Assembly (NCBI GenBank): GCA_023511485.1
Contig: JAIMBH010000010.1
Coordinates: 1 to 64,000 of the forward strand
Reading direction: 5' to 3'
DNA: 64,000 nt
From: Bacillota bacterium
GTDB taxonomy: Bacteria; Actinomycetota; Aquicultoria; Aquicultorales; Aquicultoraceae
The notes below the pieces were generated by a model that worked only from the letters and a program-made list of their open reading frames with translations, searched no databases and was not told the origin of the DNA. Position numbers and translations under genes: made by a program. This document shows, in pieces, positions 1 through 8,946 of this stretch (the first letter of the stretch is position 1; each line of letters starts with the position of its first letter).

Positions 1-2646
1 GAGCTAATAATAAGTCATACAAATACAGATTTCGATTCGCTTGGAGCGATGGTTGCGGCACAAAAATTGTATCCTGACGCGAAGATCGTTATGACCGGCT
101 CGGCAAACAGGAATGTTCGAGAATTTTTGTCGCTGCACAATGATGCTATTGAAACGTTGGATATAAGACACGTAGACAAGAAAGCGGTCTCAAGGATAAT
201 AATCGTAGATACAAAAATCGGACGCAGACTTGGGGAACTTCAAGAGCTGGCATACAAACCTGGGGTAGAGGTCTTTACGTTTGATCACCATCCGGCAACG
301 CCGGAAGATGTTCCGATAACCCGAGACTTCTCCGAGCCAGTGGGTGCAGCCACCACAATTCTTGTAAAGATAATCAGGGATAAGGGTATGTCGATAACAC
401 CGCTTGAAGCAACGCTTTTTGCCCTTGGGATACATGAGGATACAGGCTCTCTTACTTTTAAGACGACTACGTATGATGATGCTGAGGCGCTTGCCTATCT
501 TATGGCGAAAGGCACTAATATTGATATGATACATAGATTTTTAAACCCTGCACTGACAGCCGAGCAGCACGCACTTCTTGACGCGTTATTCCACGGGGCA
601 AAGGTAATCGACGTCTACGGTACGCCAGTCATGGTTACAATATCGGATGTGACCGGCTATATAGAAGGTGCATCAGTAGTTGTTTTGAAACTAGCTGATA
701 TCGAGAATATCGATGTCGTTTTTGCGCTTCTAAACCAGGCGCAGGATCGCATCTATATTATTGGGCGCAGCAGGACAGATACGGTAGATGTTGGGAAAAT
801 TTTAGAGAAGCTAGGCGGCGGAGGGCATTCGCAGGCGGCATCTGCCACTGTAAAAGATAAAAGCCTTGAGGACGTTGAAAAAAAGCTTGTTGCGGAAATC
901 TATGCCCATGTAAAGCAGCCGCCCGTTGCCCGGGATATTATGTCAGCCCCAGTAAGAACTGTTGACCAGGACATAACAATTCGTGAGGCAAACAAACTCA
1001 TGATCAAATATGGCTATAGCGGTCTGCCTGTAACAGAGAACGGAAAGCTAGTTGGGTTGATTGGACGGCGTGAGATAGATAAAGCTGCGCACCATGGGTT
1101 GAGTCACGCGCCGGTCAAAGGATTTATGATGCGAAGAATAGAGCCGGTAAAGCCAGATACGCCACTTCCTGATATACAGCGCTTTCTGAGCGAGGAAAAT
1201 TTAGGCCGGGTTCCTGTCGTTGAAGATGGCAGGGTCATCGGCATAATAAGCAGGACAGACATTTTAAAATCGCTCGGCGGTATGGATTACTTCAACAGGT
1301 CTAAAAATATGCCTATGTCAAAACCTCAGTATAGCCGCGGCGAGGTGGTGCAGAAGATAAAATCGCTTCTACCAGGCGCAGTGCAGGTGCTGCTGCGTGA
1401 GATCGGCGACCTGGCGGACGAAGCTGGCTATTCAGCATATCTTGTCGGGGGAATAGTACGCGATCTACTGCTGAATTACAGGAACTTGGATGTTGATATA
1501 GTTATCGAAGGCGACGCTATAGAGTTTGCGAAAATTGTATCGGAGAAGCTGGGCGGAAGAGTAAGGCCTCACCATAAATTTGGAACAGCAGTTGTTATAT
1601 TAAAGGACGGTTTCAGGCTGGATTTTGCATCAGCAAGGGCGGAGTATTACGAAAGGCCTGCGGCACTACCGCAGGTTGAACCGACATCTATCAGGCAGGA
1701 CCTGGCACGGCGCGACTTTACGATAAATGCAATGGCAGTAAGCTTAAATTCAAAGGATTACGGCAAGCTGCTGGATTTTTTCAACGGGCAACGAGACCTG
1801 AAGAACCGAAAAATACGGGTACTTCACAACTTAAGTTTTATTGAGGACCCTACCCGAATATTCAGAGGTGCACGTTTCGAACAAAGGCTTGGCTTCAAAT
1901 TTAGCTCTGAAACAGAGGAACTTTTGCGCAAGGCAATCGATATGGACCTTATAGGGCACTTATCAGATACGCGAATAAGGGATGAGCTGATGCTTATTCT
2001 CGGTGAAGAAAATCCGTTTCTGATATTAAAAAGATTGGATGAGCTGGGCGCGCTAAAGATAATCCATCCGAAAATTAATGTAGATAGTAAACTGAAGCTT
2101 CTTTTTAAAAGGATTGCGGAAGCAAAACGTGAACTTGACCACTACTTTGCCGTGCCTGTGCAGGCAAAGCTCATGTACCTTGCAGCCTTATTAAGAAATT
2201 TAGATAAAAATAGTGTTGATAGCTGGAGCGATAGGATGAAACTAAAGAAAGCGGACAGGGCGAGGCTGTCTGAGATGGTAACTGAGGTTCCGCATGTTCT
2301 GGCATGGCTTGGCCAGGAAAAAAGGTTGCAGAACAGTGAGATATATTGGTTGCTTAACCCGCTATCGCCAGAGGCAGTAATATTTGCGCATGCTATGGCG
2401 CCAAACCTTAAGGCACAAAAAGAAATAGACTTATATCTTGGGCGAATGAAGGGCGTAAAGCCATCGGTAGATGGCAGAACCCTAAGAAAAATGGGATTTC
2501 TACCATCACCCGTGTATAATACCGTGTTGAAGGATCTTCTGACTGCAAAACTTGACGGAAAAGTAGGGACTCCAGAAGATGAGGAGCAGTTCGTCATAGA
2601 AAGGTTCAGTATTTATGATAAGGAGAGTAAAAAACAGTGCAACTAG
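1..2646 (+). CDS. DHH phosphoesterase - CBS - tRNA nucleotidyltransferase fusion (5' end outside window)
   Basis: Multidomain CCA-adding or A-adding tRNA nucleotidyltransferase. The frame is open to base 1, and the bases before the first ATG (49) encode a typical DHH-family start (HTNTDFDSLGA), so the true start lies upstream of the window. Counting from ATG 49, the DHH motif is at residues 79-81 in FDHHP and the DHHA1-like GGGGHSQAA is near 263-271. Two CBS domains span about 300-420. The polymerase head follows from about 430, with LVGGIVRDLLL, the catalytic DVD in LDVDIVIEGDA, and RRDFTINAM. RNA-binding helices complete the protein. It probably matures tRNA 3' ends, and the DHH/CBS part may act as a nuclease or nucleotide sensor. 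The stop overlaps the start of the next gene by 10 bases. Confidence 0.9.
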   Translation, partial: ELIISHTNTDFDSLGAMVAAQKLYPDAKIVMTGSANRNVREFLSLHNDAIETLDIRHVDKKAVSRIIIVDTKIGRRLGELQELAYKPGVEVFTFDHHPATPEDVPITRDFSEPVGAATTILVKIIRDKGMSITPLEATLFALGIHEDTGSLTFKTTTYDDAEALAYLMAKGTNIDMIHRFLNPALTAEQHALLDALFHGAKVIDVYGTPVMVTISDVTGYIEGASVVVLKLADIENIDVVFALLNQAQDRIYIIGRSRTDTVDVGKILEKLGGGGHSQAASATVKDKSLEDVEKKLVAEIYAHVKQPPVARDIMSAPVRTVDQDITIREANKLMIKYGYSGLPVTENGKLVGLIGRREIDKAAHHGLSHAPVKGFMMRRIEPVKPDTPLPDIQRFLSEENLGRVPVVEDGRVIGIISRTDILKSLGGMDYFNRSKNMPMSKPQYSRGEVVQKIKSLLPGAVQVLLREIGDLADEAGYSAYLVGGIVRDLLLNYRNLDVDIVIEGDAIEFAKIVSEKLGGRVRPHHKFGTAVVILKDGFRLDFASARAEYYERPAALPQVEPTSIRQDLARRDFTINAMAVSLNSKDYGKLLDFFNGQRDLKNRKIRVLHNLSFIEDPTRIFRGARFEQRLGFKFSSETEELLRKAIDMDLIGHLSDTRIRDELMLILGEENPFLILKRLDELGALKIIHPKINVDSKLKLLFKRIAEAKRELDHYFAVPVQAKLMYLAALLRNLDKNSVDSWSDRMKLKKADRARLSEMVTEVPHVLAWLGQEKRLQNSEIYWLLNPLSPEAVIFAHAMAPNLKAQKEIDLYLGRMKGVKPSVDGRTLRKMGFLPSPVYNTVLKDLLTAKLDGKVGTPEDEEQFVIERFSIYDKESKKQCN

Positions 2647-3272
2647 CAGCTATACTGATAAACCTGGGTTTTAGCGCTGCTGCCTTCTTGATTATCATTA
2701 CCGTGCATGAGTTTGCACATGGTGCGGTTGCATATTTACTTGGCGATACGACTGCACGAGATAATGGAAGGTTGACGCTAAATCCGATTAAGCACCTTGA
2801 TCCGCTAGGCACGGTAATGCTTTTAATAACAGCCTTTTTTGGAAGGGGGCTTGGATGGGCAAAGCCGGTTCCGGTAAATCCGCACCGGTTTAAAAATCCA
2901 CGGAGAGATATGCTATTGACCAGCATCGCTGGTCCTATGTCAAATTTTGTACTGGCCCTATTGCTAGCAAAGATTTATCCGATGGATCTACCCGATTTAG
3001 CAAGATTTTTTATAGCAAACGCTGCTATATTGAGTGTGTGGATAGGCATATTCAACTTGTTGCCGATACCGCCACTAGACGGGTCGCAAATAATCCCAAC
3101 CTTTCTACCGTACAAAATGCATCAAGCCTGGTATCGGTTTGAGCAATATGGGATGGCGGTACTGTTAATCCTATTGTTTCTACTGCCAGGGGCGCTGGGA
3201 ACAATTATCGGCGGACCGGCGGAATATATAATAACAGCGATTTTTTATCCATATCAGGTGCCTGGCTTATAG
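2637..3272 (+). CDS. Site-2 protease family (M50) membrane metalloprotease
   Basis: Small polytopic intramembrane zinc protease of 211 residues. The HExxH motif is seen as HEFAHG near residues 23-28 in the first membrane segment, and the third zinc ligand is in NLLPIPPLDGSQ in a later segment. There is no PDZ domain, which separates it from the RseP-type protein at 54.7 kb. It matches the short YwhC/YydH-like M50 group that often sits beside tRNA nucleotidyltransferase, trpS and scpAB in Gram-positive and actinobacterial genomes. The start is GTG, overlapping the upstream gene by 10 bases, so translational coupling is likely. The substrate is unknown. Confidence 0.85.
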   Translation: MQLAAILINLGFSAAAFLIIITVHEFAHGAVAYLLGDTTARDNGRLTLNPIKHLDPLGTVMLLITAFFGRGLGWAKPVPVNPHRFKNPRRDMLLTSIAGPMSNFVLALLLAKIYPMDLPDLARFFIANAAILSVWIGIFNLLPIPPLDGSQIIPTFLPYKMHQAWYRFEQYGMAVLLILLFLLPGALGTIIGGPAEYIITAIFYPYQVPGL

Positions 3273-3312
3273 ATGCGACAGGTATCTGTTATCGCAGGAT
3301 TGTAAATTCCGG

Positions 3313-3343
3313 TATAATTGTTGAAGCTAACTTCTGTTAGCTT
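3313..3343 (+). promoter_or_regulatory. Possible promoter -10 and leader hairpin before trpS
   Basis: A perfect TATAAT lies at 3313-3318, but no convincing -35 is seen. Just downstream is an 8-bp perfect stem, AAGCTAAC (3324-3331) with GTTAGCTT (3336-3343) and loop TTCT. There is no U-run, so it is not an obvious terminator. No T-box signature is visible. Confidence 0.35.
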
Positions 3344-3421
3344 TCAGATATTAGCTAAGAATAATTGAAAAATATAACTGAACACTATTGGCTAATAGCT
3401 TTAAAAGGAGATTGATGGTTT

Positions 3422-4444
3422 TTGGCAAAACGAGTTGTTAGTGGCCAGCGCCCGACTGGCAGACTGCACCTTGGACATTATTTTGGAACATTGAAAAACT
3501 GGGTGAAGTTGCAGGACGAATATGAATGCCTGTTCTTTGTAGCAGATTGGCATGCGCTTACAACAAAATATGATGACGTGAGCGGTATTGCAGACGATAC
3601 TCGCGAGATGGTATTGGATTGGCTGGCTGTTGGTCTTGACCCGAAAAAATGTTTCATATACAAGCAATCGGACATACCGGAGGTTGCCGAGCTTTTTGTA
3701 TACCTAACAATGATAACACCTGTGTCCTGGCTTGAAAGAAACCCAACTTACAAAGAAATGATTCGGGAGATGGAGGGCAAGGATATACAAACAGCAGGTT
3801 TCTTAAGCTATCCGGTGCTTCAGACGGCGGACATAATTTTGCCTCGCGGAGAGCTTGTGCCGGTTGGTGAAGACCAACTTCCCCACCTTGAGCTCGGCCG
3901 TGAAATTGTACGCAGGTTTAATTTTCTGTACGGAGATTATTTCGCAGAGCCGCAGGCACTTCTATCTCCTGTAAAGAGACTTCTTGGGATCGACGGGAGG
4001 AAGATGAGTAAAAGCTACGGAAATGCTATATACCTTTCCGATGATCCGGATACGATAAGAAATAAAGTTAATCGGATGGTCACCGACCCGGCGCGAAAGA
4101 AAAAGACAGATCCGGGAAGCACAGAAGCCTGTATGGTTGTCTTCCCAACGCATCAGGCATATACGCCGGCGGAGGATTTGGTGCGGGTAGAAAAAAACTG
4201 CCGTGAGGCGGCATGGGGATGTACATCCTGTAAAAAAGAGCTGGCAGAGAGAATAATAGAATCATTGGCAGAGTTTCGAGCGAGGCGTGCGGAACTTGAG
4301 AAAGAGCCCGGCATAGTAGATGAGGTTCTGCGCGAAGGTCTGCATCAGGTGCGGCCGATTTGCAGAGCTACCATCAAAGACGTAAGAGAAAAATTGAATC
4401 TTTACGAGGAACCAAAAGCTCTAAAGGGACACGCATCTATATAA
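3422..4444 (+). CDS. trpS: Tryptophanyl-tRNA synthetase
   Basis: Class I aminoacyl-tRNA synthetase that charges tRNA-Trp in the cytoplasm. It has 340 residues, normal for bacterial TrpS. The HIGH-type motif is HLGHYFG near residue 17, the KMSKS loop is GRKMSKSYGNA near 195, and SGQRPTG marks the N-terminus. The start chosen is TTG at 3422, since no ATG or GTG lies in frame nearby; the AAAGGAG-like Shine-Dalgarno at about 3402-3408 sits a little far upstream. It stands alone between the M50 protease and scpA, with gaps of about 140 bases on each side. Confidence 0.95.
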   Translation: MAKRVVSGQRPTGRLHLGHYFGTLKNWVKLQDEYECLFFVADWHALTTKYDDVSGIADDTREMVLDWLAVGLDPKKCFIYKQSDIPEVAELFVYLTMITPVSWLERNPTYKEMIREMEGKDIQTAGFLSYPVLQTADIILPRGELVPVGEDQLPHLELGREIVRRFNFLYGDYFAEPQALLSPVKRLLGIDGRKMSKSYGNAIYLSDDPDTIRNKVNRMVTDPARKKKTDPGSTEACMVVFPTHQAYTPAEDLVRVEKNCREAAWGCTSCKKELAERIIESLAEFRARRAELEKEPGIVDEVLREGLHQVRPICRATIKDVREKLNLYEEPKALKGHASI

Positions 4445-4583
4445 AATTGCTAGCGACGCTGCAATATTGCCCTAGCATATTTTAAATTCGCTTTTGCTAC
4501 AATATGCGGTAAGAAAGCTTTGGCACTTAAGTATCGCATGCTAAAATAATCTAGTAGAAGCAACCGTTAAGAAGGATGTAGCA

Positions 4584-5345
4584 ATGTCTTACCAGGTAAA
4601 GCTCGAGGTGTTCGAAGGTCCGTTTGATCTACTGTTAAACCTGATTTCGCGCCAAAAAATCGATATATATGAAATACCAATATCTAAAATAACCAGGGAA
4701 TACCTTAACTATGTCGAGTCGATGCAAGAGCTTGACCTGGAAGTCAGTACAGAATTTCTGCTTATTGCAGCCACCCTTCTTGATATAAAAGCAGCGAATC
4801 TACTTCCGAAAAAAGAAGAATCTTACGATGAAGATGAGATATCCCCGCAAGAAGCGCGCGATATATTGATTGCAAGGCTTCTCGAGTACAAGAAGTTCAA
4901 GAATGTAACCGTCGAATTGGCCGCAAGATACGATGCCGAAGGAAAATATTACGTAAGAGATGTCGGTTTTGAGCAGGAATATAACGATCTAATACCGGAT
5001 TTCTTATACGGCATCTCTCCGAAAAAGTTGAGAAATACGTTTCTTAAAATAAACGAAAGAAAAGAGATCAGTCTAATTCAAGCCGACCATATAACCCCAA
5101 AACCTTTAAGCGTGGATGAATATATCGAAAGAATCGAGCCAATGCTAAAGGGGGTTAAGGCGAGAAGCTTCAGAGAACTCACATACGATTGTACGGAAAA
5201 GGTCGAGATAATAGCGATGTTCTTAGCAGTACTTGAGCTATACAAGCGGGGTGCTATAGAGCTGGGACAGGCCGAAACCTTCGGTGAAATTATGATTATG
5301 ACGAGCGGGAATACAGTTAAAGATAGCACAGGGGTGACTGTATGA
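4584..5345 (+). CDS. scpA: Segregation and condensation protein A
   Basis: Kleisin subunit of the SMC-ScpAB condensin, which bridges the SMC heads and compacts and segregates the chromosome. Its 253 residues are typical. The N-terminal FEGPFDLLLNLI motif is the SMC-neck binding helix region, and the C-terminal winged helix contains FLAVLELYKRGAIEL. The ATG follows AAGGATG at normal spacing. The stop overlaps the scpB start by 4 bases (ATGA), which indicates coupled translation. The smc gene itself is not in this window. Confidence 0.95.
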   Translation: MSYQVKLEVFEGPFDLLLNLISRQKIDIYEIPISKITREYLNYVESMQELDLEVSTEFLLIAATLLDIKAANLLPKKEESYDEDEISPQEARDILIARLLEYKKFKNVTVELAARYDAEGKYYVRDVGFEQEYNDLIPDFLYGISPKKLRNTFLKINERKEISLIQADHITPKPLSVDEYIERIEPMLKGVKARSFRELTYDCTEKVEIIAMFLAVLELYKRGAIELGQAETFGEIMIMTSGNTVKDSTGVTV

Positions 5346-5923
5346 GCGATAGGAAGCTAAGATTAAGAAGTATAATCGAGGCCCTGCTGTTTGTTAGCGA
5401 TCGGCCATTGTCAGTACCCAAGATATGCGATGTTACTGGTGCTAAGGATGAAGAAGTCAGGCAAGCAATTGACGAGCTGGTGAATGAATATAGAAGGGCA
5501 GACCGCGGATTTCAGCTAAGAGAAGTAGCAGGTGGCTACCGCCTATACAGCCATCCAGCTTATGCTACATACATCGAGAAATTGATACTCTCTTTTGACC
5601 ATCGCAGGTTGACCCAGGCTGCGCTTGAGACCCTATCAATTATTGCTTATAAACAGCCTGTAACCAAGGTAGATATAGCAGCGATTCGCGGAGTAAACTC
5701 TGACGGGGTGGTAAATACCCTTATAAACCGCGGACTTATAAAGGAAGTCGGAAGACAGGATGCTCCCGGCCAACCAATACTATACGGTACGACAGCAAAG
5801 TTTCTAGAATCATTCGGGTTAAAGAGCCTCAATGAGCTACCCCCTCTGGATGAGTTTTCACCGGATGATGAGGTAAGAAAGCAAATTGAGGAAAATTTGC
5901 GATCTAGCGTAGTAATAGAATAA
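5342..5923 (+). CDS. scpB: Segregation and condensation protein B
   Basis: Dimeric winged-helix partner of ScpA in the SMC condensin. The 193-residue protein has the conserved SIIEALLFVSDRPLS N-terminus and the signature LETLSIIAYKQPVTK, followed by IRGVNSDGVV. It overlaps scpA by 4 bases. The gene ends 52 bases before the convergent AI-2E family permease. A small hairpin in that gap (AGCAT/ATGCT, 5960-5973) could help end transcription, though its T-run is weak. Confidence 0.95.
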   Translation: MSDRKLRLRSIIEALLFVSDRPLSVPKICDVTGAKDEEVRQAIDELVNEYRRADRGFQLREVAGGYRLYSHPAYATYIEKLILSFDHRRLTQAALETLSIIAYKQPVTKVDIAAIRGVNSDGVVNTLINRGLIKEVGRQDAPGQPILYGTTAKFLESFGLKSLNELPPLDEFSPDDEVRKQIEENLRSSVVIE

Positions 5924-5975
5924 GTCAAAAATAATGAAGAGCACAGGTTGCCTGCTATTAGCATAATAATGCTGG

Positions 5976-7049
5976 CTATTGTTTTATGATAATTCGATCT
6001 GGCCCACCTTCGACCCTTTCGTACTTAAAATTATCGCGAATAAATCTTAGTATATTCGTAACAACAACTAGAGTCGGTACTGCAAGGAAAATGCCGACTA
6101 TCCCTGCTAGCTCTCCACCGGCGACAATTGCAAAAAGTATTAAAAGCGGGTTAATTCCGACCGTACCGGCGAGGATAAACGGTGCGAGAATGTTATTCTC
6201 CAACAGTTGTATAATAATAAATGCAAGTACTACCCAAAGAGCGGTTACAGGATCGATTGTAAGGGCCACAATAACAGCCGGAATTGCACCAAGGATTGGA
6301 CCGATAACCGGCACGATCTCAGTTAATCCCGCCCACAATCCGAAGAGAGCAGGAAAAGGAAGCCCAAGAATCGAAACAGCTACACCGGCTAAGAAGCCGA
6401 TTGAGGTCATTGAAGCTAAAAGGCCAAGCAGATACCGTGCTAATGCAGTTCTCATGGTTGTTAAGAACTTAGCATAAAGACCGGTTTGCCCGTGAGGAAG
6501 GGTGAAGCGGATGAAGCGGTCAATAGTCGGTAAAAAGATAAGCATATAAATCGAGATAAATAGAACTAGGAAAAGGTCTGTAACAAAATTAATTAACGAT
6601 GGAATAAGGCCAAAGATATTGCTGAGCTGGTTTGCTATAACCCTTGCAGCTTCGCTAATAAGTGTATCAGGGCTGATAGCTAAAATGCCGCCAAAACCGA
6701 TTCTTTGTATAAAGGTCTGGACAGCCTTAGCTTGCTTCCTAAGAGAAGATATATAATCGGGAAGGTTGGCTGCAAAGGTTTTGGATTCCTGAACGATAAC
6801 CGGACCTATAATAAGTAGGAATAATAAGAACAGACTAAAAAACAGAACGTAAGTCATTATTATTGCAAGAACACGAGGGACCTTCCGTTGCAAAAGAAAA
6901 TGAATTATCGGGTTTATAATAAAGACAATAAATGAGGCGATAGCAAACAGCAGTATAGTGTGTAGCACGCTGCCTGCCAGTAAATAAAGGAGAAAGAGAA
7001 TCACGGCAAAGACTATGGCCTTAAGCCAATCGGCAACCCTAAAATACAT
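5976..7049 (-). CDS. AI-2E family transporter (PerM/YtvI-like permease)
   Basis: Polytopic inner-membrane protein of the AI-2E exporter/PerM family, 357 residues with about seven or eight hydrophobic segments. The family-typical region GLWAGLTEIVPVIGPILGA lies in the C-terminal half and is followed by further helices and a short polar tail. The start is placed at the ATG at 7047-7049, preceded by GAGGAG at 7 bases; the frame stays open 41 codons further up, but that stretch does not look like the family. Members carry small molecules or Na+/H+; the substrate here is unknown. It is convergent with scpB and is transcribed away from the downstream pseudouridine synthase gene's promoter region. 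Confidence 0.85.
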   Translation of the reverse strand: MYFRVADWLKAIVFAVILFLLYLLAGSVLHTILLFAIASFIVFIINPIIHFLLQRKVPRVLAIIMTYVLFFSLFLLFLLIIGPVIVQESKTFAANLPDYISSLRKQAKAVQTFIQRIGFGGILAISPDTLISEAARVIANQLSNIFGLIPSLINFVTDLFLVLFISIYMLIFLPTIDRFIRFTLPHGQTGLYAKFLTTMRTALARYLLGLLASMTSIGFLAGVAVSILGLPFPALFGLWAGLTEIVPVIGPILGAIPAVIVALTIDPVTALWVVLAFIIIQLLENNILAPFILAGTVGINPLLILFAIVAGGELAGIVGIFLAVPTLVVVTNILRFIRDNFKYERVEGGPDRIIIKQ

Positions 7050-7203
7050 GGATTTCTCCTCAAAGTGACTACTGACTACTATATGCTGTAATTCCCAAAT
7101 GGCTAGGAAAGTAAGCAGAGAAGACTTATACACATAAACCATGATCCAAGCACTATGAGCCCTGAACCGCATAATCTAAAAAGGACCAGGTAATCTTTTT
7201 AAG

Positions 7204-7929
7204 TTATCTCAATCTTACCGCCCTATAGAGATTATCAATTTCTTTTTCAGTTAGATGCCTGAAGTCACCAAGTGGAAGGTTGTCAAGGAGTACGTTATCT
7301 ATTGATATCCTTTTAAGGAAGACTACACGGTGTCCAATGGCCTGGAACATCCTTTTAATCTGGCGTTTTCGCCCCTCGTGGATGGTAATCTCAACAAACG
7401 TAGCGTTTTTGACCTGTCTTAATATCTTAACCTCCGCCGGAGCTGTCATGCCATCCTCAAGCATGATACCTTTTCTAAGCCGGTCAAGGTTTTCATCCGT
7501 CGGGTGACCGATAACTTCGGCAACATAAGTTTTCCTAACCTTGTATCGCGGATGGGTTAGCCTGAATGCAAGCTCTCCATCATTAGTGAGAATTAGCAGG
7601 CCTTCGGTGTCGATATCGAGCCTACCAACAGGATAAACCCTATCACTGATGCCGCCGAGCAGGTCTATAACTGTAGGGCGTCCAAATTTATCAGTCACAC
7701 TCGTGATGAATCCGGAGGGTTTATTGATCATGATATACAGGCGCTCTTCTTTGGGATGTATCGCTTTATCATCTACTTCTACCTTGTCTTTAGCAGGGTC
7801 GACCTTGGTACCAAGCTCGGTTACTACTTTTCCGTTTACTTTGACACGGCCACTTTTTATGAGCTCCTCGCAGTACCTGCGAGATCCTACGCCTGAGCGC
7901 GCCATAAATTTTTGAAGACGCTCTTCCAT
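7204..7929 (-). CDS. rRNA pseudouridine synthase (RsuA/RluB family)
   Basis: Converts a specific uridine of ribosomal RNA to pseudouridine. The 241 residues begin with an S4 RNA-binding domain (RLQKFMARSGVGSRR, about 1-60). The catalytic domain follows, with the aspartate in GRLDIDTEGLLILTNDG and the family motif IHEGRKRQIKRM. This layout fits RluB/YtzG-like enzymes, and the exact target base cannot be told from sequence. In Gram-positives the gene commonly sits next to scpAB, as here. It is divergent from the cobalamin riboswitch unit. Confidence 0.9.
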   Translation of the reverse strand: MEERLQKFMARSGVGSRRYCEELIKSGRVKVNGKVVTELGTKVDPAKDKVEVDDKAIHPKEERLYIMINKPSGFITSVTDKFGRPTVIDLLGGISDRVYPVGRLDIDTEGLLILTNDGELAFRLTHPRYKVRKTYVAEVIGHPTDENLDRLRKGIMLEDGMTAPAEVKILRQVKNATFVEITIHEGRKRQIKRMFQAIGHRVVFLKRISIDNVLLDNLPLGDFRHLTEKEIDNLYRAVRLR

Positions 7930-8000
7930 TATAATTACTCACACCAAACGTATATTTGAATTCGCTTAAGACGATTATATCTTATTTAGCTTCTCGATTA

Positions 8001-8029
8001 TTGTATAAACAGGCAATTAAGCCTATAAT
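8001..8029 (+). promoter_or_regulatory. Promoter of the first cobalamin-riboswitch unit
   Basis: TTGTAT at 8001-8006, a 17-base spacer, and a perfect TATAAT at 8024-8029. Transcription would begin near 8036, about 15 bases before the aptamer. This fits a housekeeping sigma promoter whose transcript enters the riboswitch at once. Of the 429 bases between the pseudouridine synthase gene and cobU, the promoter and riboswitch account for most. Confidence 0.6.
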
Positions 8030-8050
8030 TATAGGATAAATCAGTATCCA

Positions 8051-8268
8051 GGTGCCGCATTTAGCGGAGAATAGGGAAGCCGGTGAGAATCCGGCACGGG
8101 CCCGCCACTGTAAACGGGGAGCGAGTCGCAAGTTGCCACTGGGTGATAAACCCGGGAAGGAGCGGCGAAGCATAGATCCGTAAGTCAGGAGACCTGCCTG
8201 GGATAGAAAATGCCTTCGCGGATTGAGGTTAACTGGAAGACCCTTAGCGAAAGGCAAGGGCCTTTTTT
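8051..8268 (+). promoter_or_regulatory. Cobalamin riboswitch 1 with transcription-terminator platform
   Basis: Adenosylcobalamin-type aptamer at 8051-8202, with the conserved core GCCACTG and the downstream AAGTCAGGAGACCTGCC B12-box region. The expression platform holds an intrinsic terminator (CCCTT-GC / GC-AAGGG with a bulged A, then T6) at 8241-8268. TGCCTTCGC (8211-8219) can pair with GCGAAAGGCA (8247-8256), with one bulge, which would break the terminator and act as antiterminator. High corrinoid should therefore stop transcription into cobU and the cbi genes. The aptamer is base-for-base identical to that at 25559-25710. Confidence 0.93.
8241..8268 (+). terminator. Intrinsic terminator of riboswitch 1
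   Basis: Stem CCCTT(A)GC with GCAAGGG, loop GAAAG, followed by CC and six T. It lies 90 bases before the cobU start and is the off-state structure of the riboswitch. Confidence 0.75.
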
Positions 8269-8358
8269 AATTTAAATGGTTAATGGTTAATTTATTTTAA
8301 CGGTAAATTACGCTTTAGGTTACCTAACGGCGAAGAAACAAAAACTGGAGAGCAATCA

Positions 8359-8913
8359 ATGAGAAAAAGCAAAAGCAATGTTGTCCTTTTCTTGGGTGGC
8401 GCGCGAAGTGGCAAGAGCGCACTTGCAGAGAAAATCGTCTCTGCGAATAGGGACGTTGCTTATATTGCAACCGCTAAGGCAATTGATGAGGAAATGAAGG
8501 AGAGAATAAGAAAGCACAAGCGCAACAGGCCGAGTAACTGGATAACGTTTGAGGTTGAAGGCCAGCTGCAAAATACACTGCGGCAGGCGCTAGGAAAAAT
8601 CGACACAGTTATTATCGATTGCTTGACCATATATGTTGCAAGACGCATGGAAGAAACAGCAAACGATGATGAGATTATAGATGAAATAGTGCATGTGGTT
8701 AAAGAGGCAGGGCAAACAGGAAAAACGGTTATTATAGTATCAAATGAAGTCGGGATGGGCCTTGTGCCGGATTATCCGTCAGGTCGTAGGTATAGAGACC
8801 TGCTGGGGATAGTGAATCAGAAAGTAGCAGAGTATGCAGATAAAGTGCTGTTAACTATAGCAGGAATTCCAGTTGACATAAAGTCGCTGAGCAGCAATTT
8901 TGATGGATTTTAA
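8359..8913 (+). CDS. cobU: Adenosylcobinamide kinase / adenosylcobinamide-phosphate guanylyltransferase
   Basis: Bifunctional enzyme of nucleotide-loop assembly. It phosphorylates adenosylcobinamide and then transfers GMP to give AdoCbi-GDP, the substrate of CobS. The 184 residues match CobU. The P-loop GGARSGKSALAE is at about 12-23, and VSNEVGMGLVP is a conserved family segment. It is the first gene behind riboswitch 1, with ATG preceded by TGGAGAG. The cobS partner lies in the second riboswitch unit at 27.1 kb, so both units are needed for the same late steps. Confidence 0.95.
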   Translation: MRKSKSNVVLFLGGARSGKSALAEKIVSANRDVAYIATAKAIDEEMKERIRKHKRNRPSNWITFEVEGQLQNTLRQALGKIDTVIIDCLTIYVARRMEETANDDEIIDEIVHVVKEAGQTGKTVIIVSNEVGMGLVPDYPSGRRYRDLLGIVNQKVAEYADKVLLTIAGIPVDIKSLSSNFDGF

Positions 8914-8946
8914 ATATAAACTATGAACCGATCGGCGTGATTTGTA

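Noticed and set aside
4519-4540. TGGCAC words as sigma-54 promoters
   Set aside because: None of the TGGCAC sites checked has TTGC at the required five-base spacing.
7982-8257. Reverse-strand open frame of 91 codons over riboswitch 1, with a similar one reaching into riboswitch 2
   Set aside because: It lies opposite the conserved aptamer, has no family likeness and no ribosome site; it is a shadow of structured RNA.
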